From positions 7,994,476 to 8,058,475 of the forward strand of contig JANCRA010000028.1 of assembly GCA_024362935.1 (NCBI GenBank): DNA of 64,000 nt, in the 5' to 3' direction. This DNA comes from Setophaga petechia. Lineage: Eukaryota; Chordata; Aves; Passeriformes; Parulidae. This document shows positions 54,701 through 63,309 of this stretch, in pieces. Under the pieces are notes generated by a model. It was not told the DNA's origin. It was given only the letters and a program-made list of their open reading frames with translations, and searched no databases. The translations under genes and the position numbers were made by a program. Position 1 is the stretch's first letter. Every line of letters starts with the position of its first letter.

Positions 54701-57186
54701 AAAGAATTCTTCATAATTGATGAGCCAGGATAGGCGGGGGGAGCTGAGTGTGAAGCCGAGCACGGAGCCGAGGCTGTGCTGGGCATTGGGGTGCTGTGGT
54801 GGGACACTTGTCCCTATCCCTGTCCTTGTCTCCTAACGAGCCGGCCGGGTCCTACATCAGCCAGGAGGACAGATGCTGTGGGAAGCAATTAGCGCTAATG
54901 AGGGGCAGGCATCACTGGCAGGAGGGCAGGTGATGGAGCCCGTGTGAGCCTGGCTGTGCTTTGCAGGTACGATCCCTACAGCAAAGTGTTCTCGCAGGAG
55001 CACTACAGCCACGAGCGCATGCACCGCGCCCGGCAGGACGCCATCCTCACTGCCAGCACTGCCCGCTGCTGGGGCCTCATCCTGGGCACGCTGGGACGTC
55101 AGGGCTCCCCCAGCATCCTGCAGGTACCAGCCCCCTCCCCAGTGTCCCCACTGGGCTCCAGGAGCTGCTGTTGGGTGTAGGGAAGGACTGGACCATCGCT
55201 GCCAGGGTGGATGTGGCACCGCTGGCAACCCATCAGTGGCCACTGGCCCTCATCTGTGTGGGCAATTAGCAGCAGATGAGGGAGGCTGGACAAGGGCTCA
55301 TTAAACCCGTTCCTGGGGAGAGCTGGCCAGTCTTGGAGAACCCCCCCCTTGCCCAGACAGCTCAGCAATTAATTGGCTGGGTTTGTTTTAATTGGATGAA
55401 CTTCCGATCAGCTTCAGCCTCCCTGCTCAGCTGCCGTGCTGGCCCTTTCTGCACCCTGCTGGGAGAGGGGAGCAGGACAGCAGAGTTCTGCCCTCTGAGC
55501 ATGGTGGCACTGCTCACACCCAGAAATGCTGGGGTAGCCCCAGGTGAGATTTGAGGCAGGGCAGCAAGGTCCCAGCAGCTGCTCGTCCACAGTGGGCAGG
55601 GCATGGGCATGGCCAGGGCTGGCTGGGCGGGGGGTGATTAGTGCCACCTCTGGAGGACAAGGACATCTCTGGCCCCTCTCCTCCGCCTCCTGCAAGCCCT
55701 GGCTGCAGCCAGCCCGTGACAGGCGGGTGTCCCAGGGCAGGCAGCCGCTAACGAGAACAGATTGTTGTCATTGAGCTGTAATTACTTCATTAGGCTGAGG
55801 CACGTGCTGGGGAGAGCTGGGCACAAGCCGGAGCCATGGCCACAGTCTGGCCTATGACTGCCAAGGGGACACATGGGGCAGAGCTGGGACCCACAGAGGG
55901 TCTGATGGCCAGAGGGCTTGGGGGTCTTGCTGGAGGACCCTAACCCTGCCAGGTGCCTTTTTCCCCTGCAGCACCTGGAGTCACGTCTCCGTGCCCTGGG
56001 CCGGCCTTACGTGCGGGTGCTGCTGTCTGAGATCTTCCCCAGCAAGTTAAAGCTCTTCCCAGAGGTGGATGTGTGAGTGCTGCTGACCCCCTCCAGCCCC
56101 AGGGTGCCCCATCCCTGTGCAATTCCCACTGTGCAGGGAAGGGGCATGGCTGTCCTTACCAGGGTGGTGCTGGCACAGTGAGGACCCTGTGGGGTTCTGC
56201 TGAGGGGTTTCACTGTGCCTTGTTCTTCCCAAAATGCTCGTCCCCACTGTGACATTTCCCTTCCAGGTGGGTGCAGGTAGCCTGTCCCCGGCTCTCCATC
56301 GACTGGGGAGAAGCCTTCAGCAAGCCACTGCTGACACCCTATGAGGTGAGCACCTTTCTCTGTTTTTGGGAGACAGTCCTGGCTTGGGGTGATGCACCAG
56401 AGCAGGCTTGGGGATGTTTCTGCACCCAGACAGTGTCCCCTCCTCTCTGCACCTGTGCTCTGTGCAGCGCTGCTGGGATATCCAATCTTTTGTGAAACCA
56501 GTGGGATTCCCAGTGCCTCCAGCTTTGCCCCAGCAGTGCCCTCTTCGGCACACCAAGCTGGATGCTGGAACCTCTCCCAACACCACCAGCTCCCCCTGTG
56601 CAGGCACCACTCAGGGACTCATCCCTGCTCCTCTCTGCAGGCTGCGGTGGCTCTCCAGGACATCGAGTGGCAGCAGCCTTATCCCATGGACTTCTATGCC
56701 AGCCAGTCCCTGGGCCCGTGGACGGTGAACCACGGTGGCACCCAGCCCCCGCGCCGCAGCCGGCCGGCACAGGTGGGCAGCGGGGGGTCACCGGCCCCCC
56801 GCTCGGTCCCTCGGGCCGGTGAGAGCACCGGGACGGGCTGAGCACTCGGTGCCACTCCGTGCCCCGTGCCGCGTACCGAAAGCGCCACCCCGTGGTGTCG
56901 TTGCGACCGAGCAGTAACGGGGACAGTGCCGGCCCGGCCCGGGGGAGGGACACGCGGCTCCCCCCAGCCCTGTCGGGGTGAGCGCCTGCCGAGCTCCGCG
57001 GCTCCCCGGGAATGGGGGGGTTCCCTCCCGGGGTGCTGCGGGCTGGGCATGAACCGGCTCATCGCAGCTCCGGCCGGGGCTGGGACATCCCTGACCTCCC
57101 TGTCCCTGCAGGGGAAGCCACCCGCGCCCCCCGCCCCTCCCGACGGTGGGGATCAGCCAAGCACCAGGGACCTCGCAGCCCCCTGA
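39703..57186 (+). CDS. DPH1: Diphthamide biosynthesis protein 1 (2-(3-amino-3-carboxypropyl)histidine synthase subunit 1), spliced
   Basis: Twelve coding exons join to 1272 nt, 423 aa: 39703..39751, 40454..40600, 42765..42828, 50150..50271, 51960..52114, 52736..52857, 54186..54254, 54967..55123, 55972..56072, 56267..56345, 56641..56772 and 57112..57186. All introns are GT-AG and all frames agree. With DPH2 the protein moves the aminocarboxypropyl group of S-adenosylmethionine to a histidine of elongation factor 2, the first step of diphthamide synthesis, in the cytosol. Three conserved cysteines that hold the 4Fe-4S cluster are present: Cys104 ([10 protein letters not shown]), Cys207 (EILGCTSPR) and Cys335 ([11 protein letters not shown]). 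The core [20 protein letters not shown] and VHYGHSCL blocks are intact. The N-terminus is shorter than in human and the C-terminal tail differs ([10 protein letters not shown]..). The intron sizes not listed separately are 5 (621 bp), 8 (848 bp), 9 (194 bp) and 10 (295 bp); I saw nothing in them. Confidence 0.96.
40454..40600 (+). CDS. DPH1: DPH1 exon 2
   Basis: It encodes residues 17-65, including [10 protein letters not shown] and [17 protein letters not shown], which are almost identical to vertebrate DPH1. The acceptor is TTTGTCCCGCAG and the donor GTGAGC. Confidence 0.96.
40601..42764 (+). other. DPH1: DPH1 intron 2
   Basis: 2.2 kb. It contains a short tandem AAATGGGCTC run near 41705-41745, an old CR1 copy at 42240-42560 and otherwise unique GC-rich sequence with no exon seen. 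Confidence 0.8.
42240..42560 (+). mobile_element. Ancient CR1-type LINE, plus orientation
   Basis: The copy reads AGGGCAGTGAGAATGATCAA, AGCAGCTTCTGTATAAGGAG, ATTAAATAGGTTTAGATCC, GAGGCTGAACAGGGGATG and ACCAGGAGAACCAGGGGCAC. This is the 3' third of an old CR1 family also found in other sauropsids. It has many changes and no open frame. It sits in DPH1 intron 2. Confidence 0.7.
42765..42828 (+). CDS. DPH1: DPH1 exon 3
   Basis: It encodes residues 66-86 ([21 protein letters not shown]) plus two bases of Arg87. The QMPEGL motif is a hallmark of the Dph1/Dph2 fold. The acceptor is TCTCTTCCCAG and the donor GTAAGA. Confidence 0.96.
42829..50149 (+). other. DPH1: DPH1 intron 3 (7.3 kb)
   Basis: The longest DPH1 intron. 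No coding exon was recognised. It holds a small tandem duplication (45784-45845), a GC-rich CpG patch near 43150-43420, and AT-rich blocks rich in TAAT motifs near 43555-43640, 48600-48770 and 49890-50010 that could be regulatory. The rest is unremarkable. Confidence 0.8.
45784..45845 (+). repeat. Local duplication, 22 bp copies 40 bp apart
   Basis: Two identical 22-bp copies (beginning CTCCCAACTCCCAGTGG) start at 45784 and 45824, with an AAACACCTTTTTAAACACC spacer that is itself repetitive. A small recent tandem duplication in DPH1 intron 3. Confidence 0.85.
50150..50271 (+). CDS. DPH1: DPH1 exon 4 (first Fe-S cysteine)
   Basis: It encodes the end of Arg87 to residue 127, including [20 protein letters not shown], with the cluster-binding Cys104, and VHYGHSCL. 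The acceptor is CTTCCCACAG and the donor GTAGGT. Confidence 0.97.
50272..51959 (+). other. DPH1: DPH1 intron 4
   Basis: 1.7 kb with no exon. An AT-rich block at about 51560-51730 carries several TAAT/ATTA cores and looks like a candidate regulatory element. The rest is GC-rich and featureless to me. Confidence 0.75.
51960..52114 (+). CDS. DPH1: DPH1 exon 5
   Basis: It encodes residues 128-179 ([20 protein letters not shown].. to QFVSTVQ). It is one residue shorter than human in the PIDSTQG segment. The acceptor is CCTGTCACCAG and the donor GTGAGC. Confidence 0.96.
52736..52857 (+). CDS. DPH1: DPH1 exon 6 (second Fe-S cysteine)
   Basis: It encodes residues 180-219 plus two bases, including [18 protein letters not shown] with cluster-binding Cys207. 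The donor GTGAGT follows ATTGT. Confidence 0.96.
52858..54185 (+). other. DPH1: DPH1 intron 6
   Basis: 1.3 kb. It starts with a two-copy tandem duplication (52878-53158), then an AT-rich block at 53160-53350 with many homeodomain-like cores. No exon was seen. Confidence 0.75.
52878..53158 (+). repeat. Two-copy tandem duplication (146 and 135 bp)
   Basis: Copy one (52878-53023) and copy two (53024-53158) share AGCACCCTCCTGCCTGG, TGGTTTTGTGC, GGGCTATCCACAGG and TGTGCTTGTAGCAC. They differ by an 11-bp indel and a few substitutions. Each begins only about 20 bp after the exon 6 donor. High identity suggests a recent event. Confidence 0.92.
54186..54254 (+). CDS. DPH1: DPH1 exon 7
   Basis: It encodes the end of Val220 to residue 242 plus two bases: [20 protein letters not shown]. 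The acceptor is CCTCTCGGCAG and the donor GTACAG. Confidence 0.96.
54255..54966 (+). other. DPH1: DPH1 intron 7
   Basis: 712 bp. Most of it (about 54410-54740) is unlike ordinary intron: AT-rich, with CCATTAAAG, CCATAAAGCG, TGATTAAAATT and AAACAAAGCAACAAATCAAA. A 12-bp perfect palindrome ATTAGCGCTAAT lies at 54888-54899. A candidate regulatory block. Confidence 0.7.
54967..55123 (+). CDS. DPH1: DPH1 exon 8
   Basis: It encodes the end of Arg243 to residue 295: [19 protein letters not shown].. to [14 protein letters not shown]. The acceptor is GTGCTTTGCAG and the donor GTACCA. Confidence 0.96.
55972..56072 (+). CDS. DPH1: DPH1 exon 9
   Basis: It encodes residues 296-328 plus two bases: [20 protein letters not shown].. 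PEVD. The acceptor is TTTCCCCTGCAG and the donor GTGAGT. Confidence 0.96.
56267..56345 (+). CDS. DPH1: DPH1 exon 10 (third Fe-S cysteine)
   Basis: It encodes the end of Val329 to residue 355: [20 protein letters not shown].. TPYE, with cluster-binding Cys335. The donor is GTGAGC. Confidence 0.96.
56641..56772 (+). CDS. DPH1: DPH1 exon 11
   Basis: It encodes residues 356-399: [20 protein letters not shown].. GPWTVNHGG then PRRSRPAQ. The donor is GTGGGC. If the following 339-bp intron is retained the frame runs 22 more codons to TGA at 56839. Confidence 0.94.
57112..57186 (+). CDS. DPH1: DPH1 exon 12 (C-terminus)
   Basis: It encodes [20 protein letters not shown] then LAAP and TGA at 57184-57186. 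The acceptor is TGTCCCTGCAG. The Gly-Lys after the junction parallels human (RPARGK). The tail beyond it is proline-rich and not conserved, so this exon is a little less certain than the others. Confidence 0.75.
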   Translation, partial: GKPPAPPAPPDGGDQPSTRDLAAP

Positions 57187-57522
57187 GTGTCACTCGCAGC
57201 TGCCGCGCTCCGGGACCTGGCGTAGGCAGCGGCGGGGCCACCGCTGATGTGAGCACCACCGGGACCCCCTCTGCTGCAACGGATGGGGTCGCACCCCGTA
57301 ACTCGACAACGCCACTGCCCGCAAGGACCGACCCCGGCTGTCCGCGGGGAGTTGCCCCTTGCCGGACCGGGCCGTGCTGCCGCCCTGCCCGGGTCGCACC
57401 GGGGGTCGCGTCCCGCCCGCCCCACCGGGGCTGCCCGGTCCTCACACCCCCACGGCGACCTCCCGCCGCCGGGGGGCGCCGTCACCTCCGCGGAGCCGCT
57501 CCGCTCGCTCTCGTCTGCCCGG

Positions 57523-57580
57523 CCAATCAGCGCGCGGCGTTTCGGCGGGAAGGCGGAAGTGGCGCTGCCGGGGCGCGGCC
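57523..57580 (+). promoter_or_regulatory. OVCA2: OVCA2 proximal promoter (CCAAT, ETS, YY1-like)
   Basis: A CCAAT box at 57523-57527 (GGCCAATCAGCG), an ETS-type GCGGAAGTG at 57553-57561 and a GGCCATGGCGG start context sit within 58 bp of the OVCA2 ATG. The cluster is typical of a TATA-less housekeeping promoter and suggests OVCA2 is transcribed on its own as well as possibly within DPH1 transcripts. Confidence 0.6.
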
Positions 57581-58282
57581 ATGGCGGAGGCGCGGCCGCT
57601 GCGGCTGCTGGCGCTGCACGGGTACCGGCAGAGCGCCCGCCGCCTCCGCCAGCGCACGGGCGCGCTCCGCAAGGCCCTGCGCGGCCGCGCCGAGCTGGTG
57701 GCCATCGACGCGCCGCACCGCTTGCCCGCCGGTGCTGAGGACGACCCCGACGGGGATGATCCTCCCCGAGGCTGGTGGTTCTCCGGGCCCGGCACGTTCG
57801 AGGCGGGCGAAGCGGCCGCGGCTCCGGCGGGGCTGGAGGAGTCTCTGTCGGCCGTGGCGGCGGCGCTGGCGGAGCACGGGCCCTTCGACGGGCTGCTGGG
57901 CTTCAGCCAGGGCGCGGCGCTGGCCGCCATGGTGTGCGCGCTGCGGGCCCGCGGCGACCCGCGCTTCCCGGTTGCCTTCGCCGTGCTGGTGGCCGCATTC
58001 GCCAGCCGAGCTCCGGCACACGGACACTTCTACCGGGAGCCCATCGCCCTGCCCTCGCTGCACGTCGTGGGCGACACGGACGCCGTGATCGCAGCGCCCC
58101 TGAGCAGGGAGCTGGCCCAGTGCTTCGTGGAGCCCGTCGTGCTCTCGCACCCCGGCGGGCACTTCATCCCCGCGGCTGCGGCGCAGAAGAAAGCCTACCT
58201 GGAATTCCTGGAACGCTTCTGCCCCGGGCAGGGCCAGGTCGAGCACCCGGAGGCTGGGGAGGCTCGAGAACGGGCTCTGTAA
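57581..58282 (+). CDS. OVCA2: Esterase OVCA2 (FSH1-family serine hydrolase)
   Basis: A 233-aa alpha/beta hydrolase of the FSH1 family in a single uninterrupted exon. Known members are cytosolic or nuclear serine hydrolases that prefer long-chain alkyl esters. Visible landmarks: the N-terminal strand LRLLALHGYRQSA, TGALRKALRGRAELVAIDAPH, RGWWFS at 63-68, and FDGLLGFSQGAALAA with nucleophile Ser109. The VVGDTD segment (Asp165/Asp167) and SHPGGHFIP (His194) complete the triad. Length is close to the human protein (227 aa). The segment ASRAPAHGHFYREPI replaces the GFCPRG-type region of mammals, so the lid differs. The start has a strong context and no better upstream ATG. It stands 394 bp after the DPH1 stop in the same direction, as in mammals where the two genes overlap. 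Confidence 0.95.
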   Translation: MAEARPLRLLALHGYRQSARRLRQRTGALRKALRGRAELVAIDAPHRLPAGAEDDPDGDDPPRGWWFSGPGTFEAGEAAAAPAGLEESLSAVAAALAEHGPFDGLLGFSQGAALAAMVCALRARGDPRFPVAFAVLVAAFASRAPAHGHFYREPIALPSLHVVGDTDAVIAAPLSRELAQCFVEPVVLSHPGGHFIPAAAAQKKAYLEFLERFCPGQGQVEHPEAGEARERAL

Positions 58283-58286
58283 TAAA
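58281..58286 (+). terminator. Poly(A) signal overlapping the OVCA2 stop codon
   Basis: AATAAA starts at the second base of the TAA stop (58280-58282). A GT-rich stretch (CTCTGGTGAGCCATGTGC) follows. No AATAAA or ATTAAA lies between the DPH1 stop and here, so this may serve both genes. An ATTAAA near 58803 is a possible distal site. Confidence 0.6.
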
Positions 58287-58459
58287 GAAGGGCTCTGGTG
58301 AGCCATGTGCAGCCGCCCATCCTGTGAAACATCACTGTTTCCATGCCTCCAGAGGGACCAGAGAACAGCTCTCTGCACATTCTGCTCTTCAGTGTTCACC
58401 CAGGCCAGGCGAAATGGTTCTTTATCTTCCTTTTTTTCAGCTTTGTTGGATACATCAGT

Positions 58460-58533
58460 ATAAAATATACATGTATATATATATGTGTGTATGTATATAT
58501 ATATGTATATAAAGTTATATATAATGTATATAA
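58460..58533 (+). repeat. TA/TG microsatellite
   Basis: ATATAT and GTGTATG units of mixed period, about 74 bp, 180 bp after the OVCA2 stop. Confidence 0.92.
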
Positions 58534-59177
58534 CATGAGTGTCGGGGTGTTACAATGAGGGGATTAAAGGCAGGAGGGTGACACTGCTCTGTGGGCAAGG
58601 TGCTTTCAGAAACTCAAACACCTGCCCAAAAGGAGAGTTCCTCAGCTCAGCCACAGGAAGTGTCTCAGAGCACAGAGCTCTTGCAGTTTTACACCCCAAA
58701 ACCTCGTGGTTTTCAATATCTGTTAAGCCAAGCTTTCAGCTGGTCTGGGCCTGAAAACCCTCTCATCCTTGGCAGTGCCAGGGCTGGTGTTTGTTTCAGG
58801 AATTAAATGCCCGCTGGCTCGGTGTGCATGTGTTGAATATTCCCTGCACAAAGTGCCTCCATGAACAAGAAAAACTTGTTGCTGTTTGTGTCTCTGTATT
58901 ATCCAGAAGCACAGAAAAATCTTTATTGCTGTAACAATTGCAGGTGTCCTGCTCAGCTTCTGCCCAGCTCAGCACTGGGCACCAATCTCAGGAGAGGAGA
59001 GCTAGCAGAGCTTCTCTAACCACAGCTTTCCTTGGGATGTAGAGCTGGTAAAGGAGGGAAATTGGGTAATAAAAGGGAATTTTTCCCCTGTGAGACTGCA
59101 GGACACTGAGCTGCTGAAACCCTTCCTGTGCTCACTGAGCTGGGAATGGGCCTGGCAGTCCTGAGAGTTAAAGCAGG

Positions 59178-59407
59178 AGGAGTGAGCAGCTCAGCCCCAA
59201 AACAGCAGTGCAGGAATGAGCGGCTCTCAGCCCCAAAGCAGCACAGGAGGGGTGAGCAGCTCAGCCCCAAAGCAGCACTGCAGGAATGAGCAGCTCAGCC
59301 CCAAAACAGCAGTGCAGGAATGAGTAGCTCTCAGCCCCAAAGCAGCCCAGGAGGGGTGAGCAGCTCAGCCCCAAAGCAGCCCAGGAGGGGTGAGCAGCTC
59401 AGCCCCA
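59178..59407 (+). repeat. Minisatellite, about seven 33-37 bp units
   Basis: Units follow AGGAATGAGCAGCTCAGCC then CCAAAGCAGC, with alternating AGGAATGAG and AGGAGGGGTGAG starts. Unit lengths are about 34, 33, 37, 34, 33, 34 and 30. The alternation suggests higher-order duplication of a two- or three-unit block. Confidence 0.9.
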
Positions 59408-59781
59408 TCGCGTTCTGCCCCGGTTTGCAGCTCGGTGGTGATGCTGGCAGGAGGATGTGGCTGTTTCCCCGCAGCCCAACCCCGCTCTGCTGTTGCCCCG
59501 CGGGGCTGGGGGGGCTCGGGCAGTGCTGGCCGTCTGTGCCACTTCACGTGGGCTGTGTCACATCTGCCGTGAAGGCGTGGGGAGTCTGCACCCCTTGGTG
59601 ACACCACGGGCTGGGTTTTGGGACTGCAGCTGTGGCCGAGCACGGCGACCAGCTGTGACAACGCACCGGAGCCCTTGTCCCCGCTCTCCCCCTGCCGCCG
59701 GGCTTGCAGCCCCGGGAGCTGTTCGGTTGTCGCCGAGCCCCCTCCCGGTGCTTTCCCGGCGCGGGGGGAGGCACCGCAGCC

Positions 59782-59892
59782 ATGGCCGCCCGCCCGCACT
59801 GCGGCCCCGCAGCCCCGGCAGCTCCCGGGTACAGGGAGGCACCGGCAGCTCCCGGCAAGAGAAGGAAGGAAAGGGAAGAAGCTCAGGGTGCG
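59782..59892 (+). CDS. Candidate first coding exon of unknown gene
   Basis: A 37-codon open frame starts in GCAGCCATGGCCGCC and ends exactly at a strong donor GCG/GTGAGTGAG in phase 0, inside a small CpG-rich patch. The product begins MAARPHCGPAAPAAPGYREA and ends in a basic stretch KRRKEREEAQ. I do not recognise it and found no second exon. It may equally be chance in GC-rich DNA. Confidence 0.2.
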
Positions 59893-62800
59893 GTGAGTGA
59901 GCAGCACGGTCCCAGCTCTGCAGGCAGCTCGGTGGGTCGGGGAGGGATGGGTGACCCGGACTGCGGTTCCTGCCCCTTTCCCGGGGTCTGCAGAAAGATG
60001 GCTCCTGCCGGGTGTCTGCTGTAGCGGTTTAAATAAATTATTAAAACAGATAAACGCGACCTTTGTCCGCAGGAGGTGCCTGTGTGAGCAGGGCAGGGAT
60101 GTCCTGCGTGGTCCCGGGGTGGTGGGAGGAGGGAAGCGGCTCAGAGGGGTTTGCCATGGGAATGCTGCCCTCTCCCTCCTTTCCTGGCCTGATGCCCTCC
60201 GGCTGGCCCCTGCCTCTCTCGCAGAACCAGGTCTGTTCTTGGGATGCAGCCACAGAACTTGGCTGCCCGCAGAGGTGAGCCTGGAGACAAGGCTGGCTGA
60301 TGTCCTCCCAACCCTCACTCAGCTTCATGCTGGGGAGTTCCCTTTTCCATCACCCGGAGTGGCCCAGGGGAGTTGGGTTTTCCCCCAAAACAGCGTAGCC
60401 CAGTTGCTGTTGCTGAACAGGGGGGTGATGGAGTGAGCCCGGGATCCGGGTGGCAGCTGTGCCTGGGACAAGAGGGCCCTGGGGACAAACAGCAGTGTTA
60501 ACAGCAGCACCAGGAACCTGGGTGTTTCAGCAGGGGGGAATGCCACCCCTGTCCCCAGATGTGCCTTTCCATACCCCAGTGCCACCCATGGGAGCCACCT
60601 GTGTGAGTGACCTCAGGGACAGGAGGGACCCTGGCTGTGGCCCTGCTTGTGAGGAGTCTGCTGTGGGCATGGAGTCCAGGGAGAGCCCCCAGCCCAGTCC
60701 CAGTGTCCCGGGGAGGGCAGGAGGAGCCCGGCATGAGCAGAGATGCCACCAGTGCTGCCAGGGCTGCCGGTGCTGCTGCTTCCCTGCAAACTCCCAGCTG
60801 TTTTCCCACTTCTCCCCAGCTCCCCTCACCCCTTCCCCCGGTGCCACTGCCACCTCGAGGTCACTGCCACTGCCCACCCTGCCAGCCACCCACTTGGGGC
60901 ACACCAGACACGGGCAGGGGTTCCTGTAGAAAAAGCGACGTCCCACCGAGCCTGGCCTCAGGTGTGGCTCGTGCCAGGGTTTGAGCCTTACTCATCTCAC
61001 ACTCTTCTTCCTCTGTCCCCATCAGCAGGACTGCCAGAGGCATGGGGATGGGGCACTCTGGGAGGGCGATGTGTTTCCCAGATGGTTTTACAGCGAGACT
61101 TTTCCCAAACCTGCCAAGGTCCTGCCTGTGAGGTGATGGTGGCACAGGCAGGGCACAGCTGGGACTGTGCCTGGGCCCTGCTGCTGGAGCAGGACCAAGC
61201 TGTAGGGAACAGCCCCCCCTTCCCTGCTTCACTCGCAGAAGCTTCCAGTTGTGGCTGAGTCACTCCTGCTGTAGCTCCTTCTCTCTCCTTGTTTTGGATG
61301 GAAGTTTTCCATGGAAACCCACGCTGGGCCGGGCTGCAGGCTGGGATAAACACGGCTGAATCACAAAAGGCCGTTTCGCCAAGAGCTGTCAGATGGCAGC
61401 AACAGTGTGTGGGGCCAGTGGGCACCTGCCTGGCCTTTGGGGGGGCAACAGCAGCACCTCTTCCTGCAGCCCCCACCAGCTTTGCTGGCTCAGCCCCCCC
61501 GGGCCCACCCTAAACTCCTACAAGTGCCAGGATGCCACTTGGCACAGCCGGGAGTGGGTGACAGGTTTGTCTAGAAGTTTTCTGGGGCCACGTGCTTTCC
61601 CAGGGATGCACAGGGAAATCCCATCCAGGAGAGTCCCTTGGGACCTTCGCGAGGCAGTGTCCACCCCTGTCCTCAGCCGCCGGGCTCTGTAGGGTCACCT
61701 TGGAGGTGCCAGGAAGACCCTTCCCACCCTCCTGGCCGCGCTCTGAAGCCGCTGGGTGCGTTGCCGAGGTCAGGCACGGTTTGTGCCACAGCTGTGCCCT
61801 GCTGAGCACCAATCCACCATGGAGGAGGCCGTGGCAGGGGCTGTGATCCTCCTTGGCACCACGTTCCTTCCTGGCACCGCTGCGGTCTCTGTGCTGAGGA
61901 GGAGCACGGGAGCTGGACAGCCTCTGTCCCCTGGCGCCGGCGGCTGGCCCCAGGCCCAGCGGCTTGGAAGCGCCGTTGGAAGACAAGTCCTGGTGTCAGG
62001 AATCCAGGATATTTTTAAGGACTCTGGAAGAAAAACTGATTCCAGGGTGTCAGCAGGAGAAACTTGGCCTTCAAAACAACAGTGCAGCTGGAACGTTCCC
62101 GGGCTGGAGCGTGGGGTACAAGGGGCCACAGCGCTGCCCACAGGACATGTCCCCTCACCCAGGGGTACCCTGGAAGGGACACTGGTGTCACCGTGGTCTG
62201 GACCTCACTGTGATGCTGTTGATGATGTAAACAAGGAGGAGTTTCCCAGAAGATGAGGGTGGGTTTTGTGGCAGTGGCAACTTTGCAGCATGGATGTGCT
62301 GGATGTAGCTGTGGTTTTACCTGAGTGCTGGTGGGACTGCCCCATCCTGGACGTGTGAGGTGCTTGTCCCATCACCAACAGCAGCGATGGGAAAAGCAGG
62401 AATCAAAGGGAATAAGCAAGAGACACGGCAGGGCACATTAAGGACCTGCTACCTCTGATCCTCCCATGTCCCATTGTGGCCCTGCTGGCCCCTGGGGACC
62501 TGGTGGTGGCCATGCCTGCCTGGTGAGGGCAGAGCTGCCAGGTGCATGACCCCAGGGATGGGTGAGGGATCCTAATGGGGCTGTTTTGCAGAGGGAGAGT
62601 GTGGGAAGAGGACCCTGTATGACCCCACTCAGTCTAGATGGGACACCCATGAGAGCCCTGTGCTGCAGGATCCCAGGACTGAAAGTTCTTTTTCGGGGAC
62701 TCTTCTTGTCCCTCTTGCCACCCCCATTCACTTGGGCCTGACCCTACATCCCCGGTGTCCATATGGGATGAGGTACCTCCCTCCCCAGCGGGTCTGTGTG

Positions 62801-63309
62801 GTCCTACAGCCCTTCCAGCCCCCTCTCTCCATCTCCAGGGCCGAGAGTCCCCGGTGCCCCTCACGAGGAGCCCTGCCCGGCCAGCACCGGTCGCCGCCGG
62901 CTGCTGAAGGCCCGGTGCCCGGTGCCGGGGCAGGCCGGGCCGCTCTGACTTCGCCGCTCAGGAATCTCCTGGCCGCGCCGGGCGGGTTGTGCAACCTGCG
63001 ACCGCCTCCGGCCGCCCCCGCCCCGGCCCCGCCGGCCGCGCTCAGTCCCCGCCGCGCCGGCCCCGCCGCCAGCCCCGCTCCGCGAACGGCCCGCGATCCC
63101 CAGCGGCGGGGGAACACGGCACGGGGGAACGGGACCCCGGCTGCCGAGTGGACGAGCCCGGCGGGGACGGTCCCCGAGGGGCTCTGTGTCCCCGCCGGGA
63201 GGGCAGGTGAGGGGCTGCGGGGCGGGGGCAGGATGGGGGGATCCGAGGAGCGGGTGGGTGCTCGATCCCGCTGCCCGAGGAAGAGCCGCTCGGCGCCCGC
63301 CCCCCCGAA

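Noticed and set aside
59320..59601. Open frame through the minisatellite
   Set aside because: Translates the tandem units (SSAPKQPRRG); no independent support.
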